Part shown: positions 46,729 through 59,202 of the stretch, piece by piece
Numbering within the stretch: the stretch's first letter is position 1
Layout: every line of letters starts with the position of its first letter
Assembly: GCF_004193775.1 (NCBI RefSeq)
Contig: NC_041021.1
Coordinates: 1,126,001-1,190,000 of the forward strand
DNA length: 64,000 nucleotides
Reading direction: 5' to 3'
DNA from: Glycine soja
Lineage: Eukaryota > Streptophyta > Magnoliopsida > Fabales > Fabaceae
The notes under the pieces: model-generated
The model's database searches: none
Seen by the model: the letters and a program-made list of their open reading frames with translations, nothing else
Told to the model about the DNA's origin: nothing
Made by a program: the position numbers and the translations under genes

Positions 46729-49700
46729 ATGGTGTAGTTCTGCAAAGAACTTTAAGTTTCTTCTGTTCTCTCATTATTTGATATAATTCTCCACACTGCG
46801 GTTTGCAAACTGGTCATACGAGGTGAAATAAGAAAATCAGCCTCATTGATTCAGTTATTCTTTTCTTGGTTTGTTCTTTGTTAACCCCGGTATGAGCGTA
46901 TAAAGAAATCAATTGATATATTGTTTCCTTACGAAATTCTTACAGAAGTTTCTGTTCTCTTGTTGAAATCCTTAACTGTATGATGAGCATCTAGCCCTTA
47001 TGCTACCTACAACAACTAAAACCGGAACTTGTCAGAATTATCGATTTTACCCGTAAAGGAAAATAAGCATCTATCTTTCTCATTTTTTTCTCAAGTCAAA
47101 TCATGAAAGTGAAAGATGGAAAGAAAAAGAGAAGGAGGTTTATATGAATATCACTAACAGGTTTAGAAAGGAACGTTTAGACTTCTAGTTAATGCCATAA
47201 ACAGAAGCTCTATGTATGGAGAGATGCAGATGTACAATAACCAATTTCAATGCACCAAATGAATATGAAAAAATTGTTGCTTCCAGAATAAAAGTACTTT
47301 TTGGTTCTTTTAACTTTAATTTAAACATGCAGTTAGTGTGATGGTTTTTAATATAGTTAGAACTTAGGATTCCATCTTTACTTGCACAATTCTTCTATGA
47401 CTCGTTTCCCATTCTTGGATTTGTGCCATTAATTTTCATGATGCTTCCTTCGATTGTGCAATCATGGAGTTAATTCCCTCTGGACCATTGAGATTTGAGA
47501 GGGAATTTAAAAATTAAAAAAGGAATCATCCTTCAAATGAAGAGATGGGCACTGAGATTTTGTGGTCAATTCGAGAGATCTGGCCTAGAATATCTGGCGC
47601 ATTTACTTCAACAAGAAGTCATCTCTGAATCAAACAGCAAGGATTTAACTGGATCCAGTTTATCAGGAAAAGTCCTCAATTGGGAAATGTATTAATCATT
47701 TTACTTCCCAAAGTTATAAAAGAAAACAAAAAAATAGTCCTTAATATTAACAACACTTTTAATATCTAATGTTAGGGATCAGTCAAACTAATTTTCTATT
47801 TTGACAACCATTACTTATTTTGACTCTTTTGCATTACTCATTTTAGTTCATAACATTGGTGCACATTAGGGATTAAATTAATGATTATGACTAGTATTAA
47901 ATTTAAGGACTAAATTAATGGATTTAGTAATGTTAGATACTAAATTGACGGATGGTATCAATTTTGTAAACTAAATTGATTAATAGTTGTAAAAGTCATG
48001 ACTAAATTTGTCTTGGATTTGATATGATGTATTTTCCACTTGTTCATGAATAAAAAATTATTCCACTTATTCATTGCTAATTTGTCTTGGATTATGCCGA
48101 CAAGCAGTTAAGTTGAAAGATCGGAGCTATATGTTGTTGCCTAAGATCTACATGGTTCTTGGATGGATCTCTTTCCCCTGCTAGGTGTAACTGTCCTCTT
48201 AAACTTCCTTTTGTGTCCACTTTGTTTGAATAAAGGTTTTATCAGTTTAACTTTATAATGACCTTTGCTTGAAGTCTTTTTTTAGTATTTTTAAATAGTT
48301 TTTAATTAAAAGAAATGTTAAAAAATTAAAGGCAATTAAATAGCTTTAATTAAAACATAAGATTATAAAAAAAATATTTTCCAACAAAATAAAAACAATA
48401 ATTTATGAAAAAAATGAAAAAAAAAAAACTGCATCACATAATATTTCCAACTTAAAGAAAGGAAAATTTAAAAAATATTTTTTTTTATCTAATTCTACTT
48501 CAAAAAGGTTTTTAAAGAGTCACTTGAACTTTGAAGGATATTTTCTTATATTTAGAAGATTCAAACTTCAGATTATGTTTAAGAGAATTTAAGTACAATT
48601 TCAATCAGATCAATTACATGTTGATAATTTTTCTCAAAAAATTATACAGAAATCAATTAATTTTCTAAAATAAAATAAACTAAACAAATATAAAATTGTT
48701 GGATAAAAACTTTATACATCAAGAAGAATCTAAAAATCAACATTCAACATATGAAGAATAGTGTAATGTTTCTATGGGTATATCCATTTTAGGATAAGTT
48801 GCATTATTTTCCCACGCGTTTAACATTTCCCATGTTAAGCTAACTTGCATTCTATGGTCGGCAAGTGAGCTGCAATACCACATTAATTCCTTCACCGACC
48901 ACTGCTATTTCCGAAGAAAGCATGAAACCCATACGAACTCAGGTGATTGGCTAGAAATGATGAAATAAGACAGAGAAAAAGTGCTACGGCTCAAAATTTA
49001 ATGTGTTTTAACTGTTTAATTGAAACTTGAAGTCGTGTAAATTAAAGGTTATCACTTGACAAGAACCCTTCATCACATTTGCGGCCTTCTATTTCCTTTT
49101 CTTAATTGTTGGATTTTTAGAGGAAAAAAATAACTATTTTTTTTTTATCATTTTTTAAAGTTTAAAATTACATTAATTATTTTTGTCAATTATTTCCTTA
49201 CTCAAATTAATTATTTTCACATTTTTAAAAGATGAATTAATGACTTATTGATCAATAATTTGGTGGATAGAAATAAATATAAATAATTAGTGGAAAGAGA
49301 AATGAGTGAATTCACAAGGAATAAAATAGAAAAAGATCTAACAATTTTATTAAAATTCAAAAAAATTATTAATTCTCTTGATAATTTGTGTAAATAACTT
49401 TAAATGGCTGTTATTTAGAAAAAGAGGGAGCATACAAGTGTTATTCCCCTCCGTTCCTCCATATTCTCTTTCGAAAACGTGGTTCCTTTTCATTTTAATT
49501 CATTTGTTCATCAAATCCCTCTTCTAGAAATATTGTTATTCCCCTCTATTCCTACGTACCCTTTCTTTCAAAAATTACTTTTCGGAATAGGTATATGTTT
49601 ACAAGTAACAAGAAGTTATGCATAATATTGGCGAAATGAAAATGCAACTCCTTCAAGTAATTATCGCAATGACAACACACAGTATCTTACGACGCACACA

Positions 49701-52014
49701 ATATTACATAAAGAATTGATGGAACACACAAAACATCACGTTGATAGAAAAACACATGGTATTGTAGCAGAGAAAAAATAAATCAGTGTAGTTGTGCAAA
49801 CAACGAGAGAAAAAACAAAAACGAAACTATTAGAATCGTTGGAAATAGCCGCAGCGATTTCCGACCACCGTATGCGGCGGAGCTTTTTTTTCCTCATCAT
49901 TCATCTCCCTTATCTCTTTGGAAATAGCCACAGCTACACCCTGAATGACGTGGAAGAGATAGAGGATGGGAAACCGAAACAAATGGTGCATGGGTCAAAG
50001 TTTTATTTGATCAAACAAATGCAAGTTAGTCCAACCTAATTCTGAACCAAAAAGTTATATATTATAAATTTGTGAGAATAAAAAATTGACAACAAATTTC
50101 ACATGGATTAAAAATGAACTTTTGTAGGAATGAAAATGTATTTTAATCTTTAATTAATAAGATAAATAGACATTATGATGTAATAGTTATTATAAAAATG
50201 TTATAATAAAGTGATGCATGGATGTTCTCTCATACAAGGTCGTCAATTAGATGGAGGTTAATGTCAAGAACAACACTGACAATTCTTAAAGGGTGCACTG
50301 GATGTCGAGAGCTAGCCAATGATGGGGTGATCACAGTTGCAAATTGCAATGTTCATAATGATTGTTGATGTTAAAGTTTCTTGTTCTTTTTGTGTTTTAA
50401 ATTAACCTAAGATTTAAATTTGATTTTGTTTTAAAAACATATTTTATTTGTAAAACCTAATTCCATTGTCTGATTTAATTTTTGTCAAAAATTGTTATCT
50501 ATCTTTCAATGTTATTTCGGCCGATAGCTTTGTGTTCAAAAAAGATTTTAAAAAATTTTAAAATCATAATTCAACTCCATTCTTTCTTGTGAGGATTATT
50601 TTTACATGTTTCTTGTTGGCTTCACAGGATTAATAACTAGGTCATCTACCGTGGCAATTAGAGAATATGTGTCCATGTACACTAAGTACGACATAACGAT
50701 AGCTAAAATTAAGGGATTAGAATGCTTCTTGTTGTTGTTGATGTGTCTACCCTACCAATTTTAGTATTTGGAGGGGAAAGGGTCATGTTTGTAAAAAGAA
50801 TAAATAAGAAGAAGATGAAAAGCCTTAAACTAAATAATAAAATAACAATGATAAAAATAACTTGAGACTATGATAGAATATGGATTAAAAATGTAATATA
50901 ACATATAATAAATAAATAATAATAATTTTGAAAGAGAAATTTTAAATAGTTGGATTGAAGCGCATAAATGTTATCCTGAGAAAAAAATATCATCACTGCA
51001 CTTATAGAAAAACCTGATTATGCTTCTCTATCAAGATATGACAACTCATTAGTCCTAATAGTATGTAGTAAAAGGATCTCGAACCAAAATTTTGAACACC
51101 AATGTTCTTACTCTAAGAAAAAAATAATTTTCTATTAAGAAATAAAGAAAAAAAAACTTAGAGAGAAAGTTTTGCTCTACCTTTGTTTTTTACTAAAGGA
51201 GGAGAGAGATATATATGCAACAAAAAAAATTTAAAGTAAAACTACCACATTGACCAAAAGTTGAAAACCAACATGCAATAGAAAAAAAAAACATAATAAA
51301 CACATAACAAACCAAATTGATTCACTAAAAGAAAAATATTAAAAAAAAATAAGAATTTTAATTTTATATAACATATTCTAAAATAAATATTTTCTTGTAT
51401 AAAAATGAAATTAATATAAGAAATATATTTTTATAAATTTTAAAGTATAAAACAAATATATACGGAGAGATGCGTCAACCCTACCAATTTTAGTATTTGG
51501 AGGAGAAAGGGTAATGCTTGTAAAACCTCCTTTGGCCAAGGCATGTGTTTGAGTGTTCATTGCATTAAAATGAATTGGATTAGATTTTATTACATAATCA
51601 TGAATCAAATGAATTTTTTAAAATAAATTAAAATTAATTAATGAATTTTTTTTATCCAATCCATTATAATCCGACTAAAAATTTATTCAATCTATCATTT
51701 TTCCACCCCTACCCCTATGTATTATATCCATACTTTCTAATTCTAAATCATCATGACAATTCGCATATTCTTTTTAACTATTTTCCAAATTTTATTGTTT
51801 AAAATTTTAAATATTCAACACAAGGCGGGCTTCTGCACTGTTTCTTGTTTCAGCTTTGGTTGCACACATTCTCAATGATAAAACTAATTCTTATATATGT
51901 GAGCACACATTCTCAATGATGAAACTAATTTTTATATCTGCGAACTAATAAACCATGGTTGTGGGTAGGAACCTCCAATTTCTCATTAACTTGGATGGAT
52001 CCAAATAGAAACAG
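46729..52014. other. 3' region of the U-box gene and intergenic DNA
   Basis: The first 200-300 bp are probably 3' UTR. Beyond this no gene is supported. An open frame at 47495-47695 and another at 49794-50039 lack domains. Diverged legume-repeat phrases (GGATTAAATTAATGA, AAGGACTAAATTAATGG) lie near 47850-47960. A phrase containing CCTACCAATTTTAGTATTTG occurs at about 50750 and again at about 51481. Near 51868-51940 a 43-bp phrase starting GCACACATTCTCAATGAT is tandemly duplicated. Confidence 0.5.
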
Positions 52015-52556
52015 GTGTATAAAAAGGAAGCAAATGTCCTACTTCCTAGAGTGAAACCTAGAGATATTCCTATAATCAATTACATCCAAAAATTTGTAGC
52101 TAGCAATTACAATTATTCAATTGTTGTATTTACAAATGAACTCACATTGGATGTGAATTCTCTCACCGGGGATGTCGTTTCTGGCAATGTGTTAAGGAGG
52201 GGCAATGATTGTTATGGTGTTGAGTTGTGGTTGTAACCTCCCATTATAAGCCACTCTTGTTGTCCTAATACAAGGAGGTTGCATGTTGGGGACTACTTGG
52301 TGATTCATGCTTCCAAGGATTTGAAGGCTGGTGCGGAGGTCAGTTTTGCTTATTTGGACCCTTTTTGTGGTTTGAGCAAGAGGAATGAAATGTCACTGAA
52401 TTGGAGGATCTATTGCAAGTGCAAGAGGTGTAGGTTTAAGGGGGGAAGTGTTCTCCGAATAGGAATTAAGAGAGATTAAGATTGGTCTTGAGAGGGATGA
52501 ATGTGTGTGGGGTGATTGGGGGGGCTAAGTTAAAAGAATAGATAAAAAGGTTAAAG
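52015..52556 (+). pseudogene. SET-domain protein pseudogene (TPR/SET, plant SMYD-like group)
   Basis: One frame reads IVVFTNELTLDVNSLTGDVV and then NDCYGVELWL before an in-frame TAA at 52234-52236. The same frame then continues ISHSCCPNTRRLHVGDYLVI, ASKDLKAGAEVSFAYLDP and YCKCKRCRFKG. These match the NHSC, DYxxVxAxxDLKAGEE(I/V)xFxY and post-SET Cys motifs of TPR-containing SET proteins (Arabidopsis At1g33400 type). The catalytic-site Asn of NHSC is Ser here. Past 52450 a frameshift is needed to read ELREIKIGLERDECVWGDW, a further family segment. The upstream TPR part and the start are missing. Stop, frameshift, truncation and the altered catalytic motif make this a pseudogene. Native members would methylate lysines of histones or other proteins. 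Confidence 0.75.
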
Positions 52557-54448
52557 TTTATGGGGAATTTCAAGACGGAAGAGAAGTGTTTTGAAAGCCA
52601 ACATAATGCCTCTTGCCTAGATATTAAATAGGCAAATACAATACAGAGATTGAGAGATGACAACATGATGATGTGTTGATGCCATGTCTATTAATCACAG
52701 AGAATAGAGAATATGAAGATTGAAAATAAATGCAGTTTCAAATTTAGGACAACACAAGCGAGGAATTAGCTTTTTCAAGACTTGTTTCAATGTAATAATC
52801 TCCTTGTCAGTCTTTCATTTTATCTCTTAAACTTTGAGTTTATTCAGTTGAAACAAGTCTTTAAGAAAGTTGTTCCTCTTATGTACTATCCTCCTGAATT
52901 TGAATCTGTGTTAGATTTCAATTTATACATTCCATGTGGTTGGCAGCCAAAGGGCATTGTGTTGGCATCTTCATATGTTTTGCTGTGATTTGTAGACAAT
53001 GAGCATCAAGGCTTTTAATCTCTATATTATCTATAGTGTGCAAGGAAATTAGAGAGATTGTTATATAAGTAGGCAAAAGGAACACTAATGCATATATCTC
53101 TCTAGTTTCCTTTGTCTACCAATAACCAACTTTCTTCAAAACTTGTTTCAATTGTATTATTAACTCCTTGACAAGTCTTTCTTTCATGTTATCTCTCAAA
53201 TTTTGTGTGAACAATAGTTATAATAGTTAATTGGTTAGAGAAATAAATAATTCATTTGATTTTAAACAATGAGAATGAAAAAAGTTTAAAAAAATTGCAA
53301 CGGTAAAAAACTAAAATGTGTTTTTTTTTTTTAAAAAAAAAAACTATTAAACTTAAGAATAGAATGTTGGACTAGTAAATAACTCATTTCTATACTTTTT
53401 AAATGTTCTTATTCAAAATTTTAATATTTATGTTAAATATAAATATATTTTTCTTAATTCAAATGAGTTCTATATTCTTTTATGCGATTTTATGATTAAG
53501 GTAAAAATCATCATTTATGTATACTAAATAGTAATTACATCTTTAGATGTTGTGTGTATATGTATTTTAAGTATCTCGATAATTCATAATATGATGAAAA
53601 CAAATTGATTTTTTTAAAATTGATTAAATATTAAGTTTTAATATATAGCATTAAAAGTTAAAAAATCTTGATTAGAAAATAAAAATAAAAAAAGATCTGA
53701 AATTACTGAAGGATAAAAATCAAAAAGTAGAGTTTTCGGTTACAGAAAGCAAGTATCTTGAAGCTCATGGCAATTGGCTCACGTCAAAATTAGTACGAAG
53801 TCTAGGTTTCACCTTAAATCTAGTTGATTATTTTTAATTATGTCAAATAAGATATTTATACTGCACTTATATTTCCTATTTTTATAGAAGCAATGATATC
53901 TCCGGTTATAGTTTCTATGGGGGTGTAAAATATATTTTTTCTCATTATCCTCGTAGTGAATGAGATAAATATATATATTTTGATTAGCATCATATTGTAT
54001 GATTACGATTCTATCATATATAGTTTGAATTAAAATTTATAAATTTAAGTTTTAAATTGAATTTGCATGAGCAACTTAAGCCTTTTCTCATTTTTACCAA
54101 AAAACAAGTTTTCAGTCAAAATTTTAATGTGCAACCATATTTTTAAGTATAATCAAACATCGTGTGAAACTAAGTTTGTTTTATAAAAATATGCTTAATA
54201 TCCAAAATTACTTTTTGAACGATTAATCAAACAAGCACTTGATCTAAGAACTTAGTAGCAATACAAGTACAGTTGAATATCAATAAAAAGTCTCGTTTGC
54301 ACAAAAAAAAAAAATGAGTTCATTTTTGTTCTTAAAAACAAATGTATAGAGAAAGAGCCAAATTGAACTACACGTCTAAACCTACGTTGTTTTGCAGATA
54401 CCAAGAGGTAACAGAGCACGTAACTAGAACACTAATCCTCTATGGTTG
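52557..54448. other. Intergenic DNA between the SET pseudogene and the PPR gene
   Basis: No gene is supported. A phrase with CTTGTTTCAATGTAATAATC at about 52781 recurs in diverged form (CTTGTTTCAATTGTATTATT) at about 53143, a 60-bp direct repeat that may be the end of an old element. A 68-codon frame at 52782-52988 lies across the first copy and has no domain. Confidence 0.45.
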
Positions 54449-56914
54449 ATGTCTTTATCATATTTCATTCTCAGACACACATTTGAGAAGGCAAGGATCC
54501 CCTGCAACTGCAGGCCCATTTACAACGCTGCACCATCCTCAACATTTGTTTCTGTTCATCATGCCCCATTTTTCAACCAAGCTCCTTCAGTTTTCTCCTC
54601 ACTCTTGCATCAATTCTCGAACACCCTTATCCATGTCAAGTCCATCCACGCGCAGATTATCAAGAATTGGGTATCCACGGAAAGCTTTCTGGCCGCAAAA
54701 CTCATCAGGGTCTACTCTGATTTGGGTTTTCTTGGCCATGCCCGCAATGTGTTTGATCAATGTTCTCTACCGGAAACCGCCGTTTGCAATGCCATGATTG
54801 CCGGGTTCTTGAGGAACCAGCAACACATGGAGGTTCCCAGGTTGTTCAGAATGATGGGGTCTTGTGATATAGAAATCAATAGTTATACGTGTATGTTTGC
54901 TCTGAAGGCCTGCACCGACTTGTTGGATGATGAGGTTGGCATGGAAATTATTAGGGCAGCTGTTAGAAGGGGGTTTCATTTGCATCTCTATGTCGGTAGT
55001 TCAATGGTTAATTTTTTGGTTAAGCGTGGTTATCTTGCTGACGCGCAAAAAGTCTTTGATGCGATGCCAGAAAAGGATGTTGTATGCTGGAATTCGATCA
55101 TTGGCGGTTATGTCCAGAAGGGCCTCTTCTGGGAGTCAATTCAAATGTTTCTTGAGATGATTGGTGGTGGCTTAAGGCCGAGTCCAGTGACAATGGCGAA
55201 CTTACTCAAAGCGTGTGGACAGAGTGGACTTAAAAAAGTTGGAATGTGTGCTCACAGTTATGTCCTTGCGTTAGGCATGGGCAATGATGTGTTTGTGCTT
55301 ACTTCGTTGGTTGATATGTATAGTAATTTAGGTGACACTGGCAGTGCTGCTTTGGTTTTTGATAGCATGTGCAGTAGAAGTTTGATTTCATGGAATGCTA
55401 TGATTTCAGGTTATGTTCAAAATGGTATGATACCTGAATCTTATGCACTCTTTCGTAGACTAGTCCAAAGTGGTTCTGGGTTTGATTCTGGAACTTTGGT
55501 GAGCCTTATTCGAGGATGTTCTCAAACATCTGACTTGGAAAATGGAAGAATCCTCCATTCTTGTATCATTAGAAAAGAACTTGAATCGCATCTAGTTTTG
55601 TCCACTGCAATTGTTGACATGTATTCTAAATGTGGTGCTATAAAGCAGGCAACTATTGTTTTTGGAAGAATGGGAAAAAAAAATGTAATTACATGGACTG
55701 CTATGCTGGTTGGTTTGTCACAAAATGGCTATGCAGAGGATGCCCTCAAATTATTTTGTCAAATGCAAGAAGAAAAAGTGGCTGCCAATTCTGTTACTCT
55801 TGTTAGTCTTGTGCACTGTTGTGCCCACCTAGGATCTCTCACTAAAGGAAGGACTGTCCATGCTCATTTTATCCGACATGGCTATGCATTTGATGCAGTT
55901 ATTACATCAGCATTGATTGATATGTATGCCAAGTGTGGTAAAATTCACTCTGCTGAGAAGCTATTCAACAATGAATTCCATTTAAAAGATGTTATACTCT
56001 GTAACTCTATGATTATGGGTTATGGAATGCATGGTCACGGGCGTTATGCTCTAGGTGTCTACAGTAGAATGATAGAGGAAAGGCTCAAGCCAAATCAAAC
56101 TACATTTGTTTCTCTGCTAACAGCTTGCAGTCACTCAGGCCTTGTTGAAGAGGGCAAGGCTTTGTTCCACAGCATGGAAAGGGATCATGACGTTAGGCCT
56201 CAGCACAAACACTATGCTTGTCTTGTAGATCTTCATAGTCGAGCCGGCCGCCTCGAGGAAGCGGATGAATTGGTGAAACAAATGCCCTTCCAACCCAGCA
56301 CAGATGTGCTTGAAGCTTTGCTCAGTGGTTGCAGAACCCATAAGAATACTAACATGGGGATACAAATAGCAGATAGATTAATTTCCTTAGATTACTTGAA
56401 CTCAGGAATTTATGTCATGCTATCAAATATATATGCTGAAGCAAGAAAATGGGAATCAGTGAACTACATAAGAGGCCTCATGAGGATGCAGGGCATGAAG
56501 AAAATACCTGGTTATAGTTTGATTGAAGTAGGGAACAAGGTATACACATTTTTTGCTAGTGATGATTCACATCCTTCTTGGGCAGATATTTATCAATTAT
56601 TAGAAAATTTAAGGCTTGAGGTGGAGGCAGAAGGTTATATTCCTGATACTAGTTGTGTTCTTCGTGATGTAAATGAGCCAATGAAGGTTAAGTTGCTCTG
56701 GGGACATAGTGAGAGACTAGCCATTGCATTTGGTCTTTTAAGCACACCTTGTGGAAGCTTGATTAAGATCACCAAAAATCTTCGTGTGTGTGTTGACTGT
56801 CATAATGTAACCAAATACATATCAAAAATAGTTCAGAGGGAAATTATTGTCAGGGATGCTAATCGTTTCCATCACTTTGTTAATGGGAAATGCTCATGCA
56901 ATGATTTCTGGTAA
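54449..56914 (+). CDS. DYW-class pentatricopeptide repeat protein (intronless)
   Basis: A single exon encodes 821 residues from the ATG at 54449; the codon before it is TTG. After an N-terminal segment that may be an organelle targeting peptide, PLS-type PPR repeats run from about 70 to 640 (units such as GYLADAQKVFDAMPEKDVVC, VDMYSNLGD, IDMYAKCGKIHSAEKLF). They are followed by E/E+ motifs with KKIPGYSLIEVGNKV (PG box). The C-terminal DYW deaminase domain holds HSERLA (about 753-758), CVDC (about 781-784), DANRFHHF and CSC. The last three residues are DFW instead of DYW. The HxE and CxxC zinc-binding residues expected for cytidine deamination are present. The family edits C to U in chloroplast or mitochondrial RNA, each member binding one or a few sites through its repeats. 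The target and organelle of this protein cannot be read directly. Confidence 0.93.
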   Translation: MSLSYFILRHTFEKARIPCNCRPIYNAAPSSTFVSVHHAPFFNQAPSVFSSLLHQFSNTLIHVKSIHAQIIKNWVSTESFLAAKLIRVYSDLGFLGHARNVFDQCSLPETAVCNAMIAGFLRNQQHMEVPRLFRMMGSCDIEINSYTCMFALKACTDLLDDEVGMEIIRAAVRRGFHLHLYVGSSMVNFLVKRGYLADAQKVFDAMPEKDVVCWNSIIGGYVQKGLFWESIQMFLEMIGGGLRPSPVTMANLLKACGQSGLKKVGMCAHSYVLALGMGNDVFVLTSLVDMYSNLGDTGSAALVFDSMCSRSLISWNAMISGYVQNGMIPESYALFRRLVQSGSGFDSGTLVSLIRGCSQTSDLENGRILHSCIIRKELESHLVLSTAIVDMYSKCGAIKQATIVFGRMGKKNVITWTAMLVGLSQNGYAEDALKLFCQMQEEKVAANSVTLVSLVHCCAHLGSLTKGRTVHAHFIRHGYAFDAVITSALIDMYAKCGKIHSAEKLFNNEFHLKDVILCNSMIMGYGMHGHGRYALGVYSRMIEERLKPNQTTFVSLLTACSHSGLVEEGKALFHSMERDHDVRPQHKHYACLVDLHSRAGRLEEADELVKQMPFQPSTDVLEALLSGCRTHKNTNMGIQIADRLISLDYLNSGIYVMLSNIYAEARKWESVNYIRGLMRMQGMKKIPGYSLIEVGNKVYTFFASDDSHPSWADIYQLLENLRLEVEAEGYIPDTSCVLRDVNEPMKVKLLWGHSERLAIAFGLLSTPCGSLIKITKNLRVCVDCHNVTKYISKIVQREIIVRDANRFHHFVNGKCSCNDFW

Positions 56915-56986
56915 TAAGGACTTGCTGAGAACTATGATCCAAAGATAAAATACATATCCAATATGACAATTGTATTATTCTAAGAT

Positions 56987-58116
56987 GGTTAAAATATGTT
57001 TTTGTCTCTATATAAATATCGAAAAGTTCAGAATCTGTCCATGCAAATTTTTTGATACGTTTTTCATCTTCATAAAATTAAAATGTGATATTTTTTGGCC
57101 CGAAGTAAGGCTTGGATGAATCCAAGCCTATGTGGCATTTTTTAAAGTTTAAATTATAGGTTAAAATATATTTTTCATTCCTATAAATATTGAAATGTTC
57201 AGACTTCGTCCCTCCAAAATTGTGTCTTTTTTTCGTCATCGAAAAATTGAAATTTGTTACTTTTTTATCCAGACATAGGTTCGAGTATCAAAATCTATGT
57301 GTCACTCTTTCATTGATTTCATGGGAGTTAAAAATCGTCACAAAATACTAAAAAAAATCCCACAAATTTATAAATCTCTTTTTCTTAACCTTCTTCTTCC
57401 CTAACTTTCTTCATCTTCTTCAAATTTAAATAAACAAATTTTTTGGTTTTTTTTAAAGTGTTATGTTCAACTGCAATGACCAACACCACCTTATTAACCC
57501 TGTCATCTTCTTCTTCTTTGAATTTCCCTTCCTTTCGAAAATCTAACACCTTTACTTTCAAACTCAACGTTACAAATATCAATTCCAATGTTCTATCGAA
57601 ATCAAATGTTACTGACAAATTCAACAACTTGACTTTCGAATTCAACTCTCTCTTGGATTAGCTTGGTGGACGAAGAAGATGAAGAAAGTTAGGAAAGAAG
57701 GAGGTTAGGGAAGAGAGATTTACAAATTTATGAATTTTTTTCTATATTTTGTGATGATTTTTAACTCAGAAATCATTCACTCCCATAGTCATCAATGAAA
57801 TCAAAAGAGTGACATGTAGGTTCAAATACTTGAATCTACGTCCAAGCTAAAAAGTAACAAATTTCAATTTTTTGAGAACAAAAAAAAGACTCAAAATATT
57901 ACAAAGATGGATTCTGAATATTTCAATATTTATAGGGACGAAAAAAAATATTTACAAAAATATCTTGTAAGTTCAGATTTGTCCAAACCTGACTCTCAGA
58001 AAAAAAAAAAAAAAACAACACATTTCAATTTTAAAAAGCAAAAAACATATCAAAATTTTTATAAAAACAAATTTTAAACTTTTCGATATTTATAAAAATA
58101 AAAAATGTATTTTAGC
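56987..58116. repeat. Long inverted-repeat element just downstream of the PPR gene
   Basis: The two arms, about 56987-57440 and 57660-58116, are reverse complements. Outer ends read GGTTAAAATATGTTTTT and CTAAAATACATTTTTT (in reverse). Inner modules share TATAAATATTGAAATGTTCAG, AATTGAAATTTGTTACTTTT and CATTGATTTCAT. Each arm itself holds two tandem versions of the end module. The 220-bp centre encodes Ser/Asn-rich frames on both strands that I regard as spurious. The phrase family is a very common legume DNA-transposon/MITE type. No clear target duplication was found. Confidence 0.75.
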
Positions 58117-59118
58117 GGATATGATACGTGGATAGGAAGATATTAGATACGTATGTATAAAAATTCATAAAACATAATACATAAAATGTAACTCTGTAAA
58201 TTCAAATTAAGAACATATTTCTTATACGCTATAAAAACAAAAAAAAAATAATTATAAATCATTATCTTTATAAGTTTCAGGAATAAAACTATCAATTTCA
58301 TTTCTTTCTTAAAATCATATATAAAGATAACAATTTCTGTCTTTGATTCATTAATGAAAAATGCTTTCATTTTTCTATATCATACATATTTTTATGGAGT
58401 TATATATACTTTATCAATCGGATACGGATAGGTGAAGTAAATTGAAATACCGGTAATTCATTGGCTGAAAAGCTATTGACAAGTTACAAAAGCTACCTTA
58501 ATGAGGAAATTAATGAACGTGACTAATGTCAAATACTCAAATGGTTGGAACCCATGTATCTAGTTTGGGAAATTCATGACATGGTTGCAAAAGAGAAATA
58601 CTATAGTTTTTTCTTTCATAGTTAAACTTTACCGACCAGTCAATTGTGTTAGTGCGGTGCTGCTCAAATTCAATTCTTTAAAAAATGTAATTATTGTGGT
58701 TGGCGTCACTCTAAAAATTCCATACCCAAGGTAGTTGTGTAAAGTAACATGGGAGTTGGTGAACTTAACAATCCTCTCAATAAGTAAATCATGACAAAAA
58801 CACACTACGAGTATATTAGTACCTCTACGAAATTTGTTAAACTCCTAAAGTCTCCACTAATTGAATACTATAAAAAATTTATGATTTAAAGTGTATCGAC
58901 AAAGAAATTTGTTCTTGAAAAACATATGCTTGGTATGAACATAGGAAACTAAGGAAAACAAATGTTGGTAGAATTTTTAAAAAATATAAACTAAAAGGAA
59001 AATGCTTGCACTTTAAATGAATTTTGTCGGACCTTAGTATACTTTTTTGGACATTAGTATAATTTATCAACCAGATAAAAACCCGTGTGTTGCATTGCAT
59101 GAATATGTTATATTGTTA

Positions 59119-59120
<2 letters not shown>
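58117..59120. other. Intergenic DNA
   Basis: AT-rich, no supported gene. Confidence 0.5.

Positions 59121-59199
<79 letters not shown>
59121..59199. repeat. (AT)n microsatellite
   Basis: About 39 uninterrupted AT dinucleotides, the longest such tract in the window, directly next to a MITE. Confidence 0.95.
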
Positions 59200-59201
<2 letters not shown>

Positions 59202-59202
59202 C

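Noticed and set aside
47495..47695. 66-codon frame downstream of the U-box gene
   Set aside because: The second half looks slightly protein-like, but I could not link it to any family or to neighbouring exons.
57385..57661. Overlapping frames on both strands at the centre of the inverted-repeat element
   Set aside because: Low-complexity Ser/Asn or Lys/Glu/Val-rich products inside a transposon-like repeat; no start context or homology.
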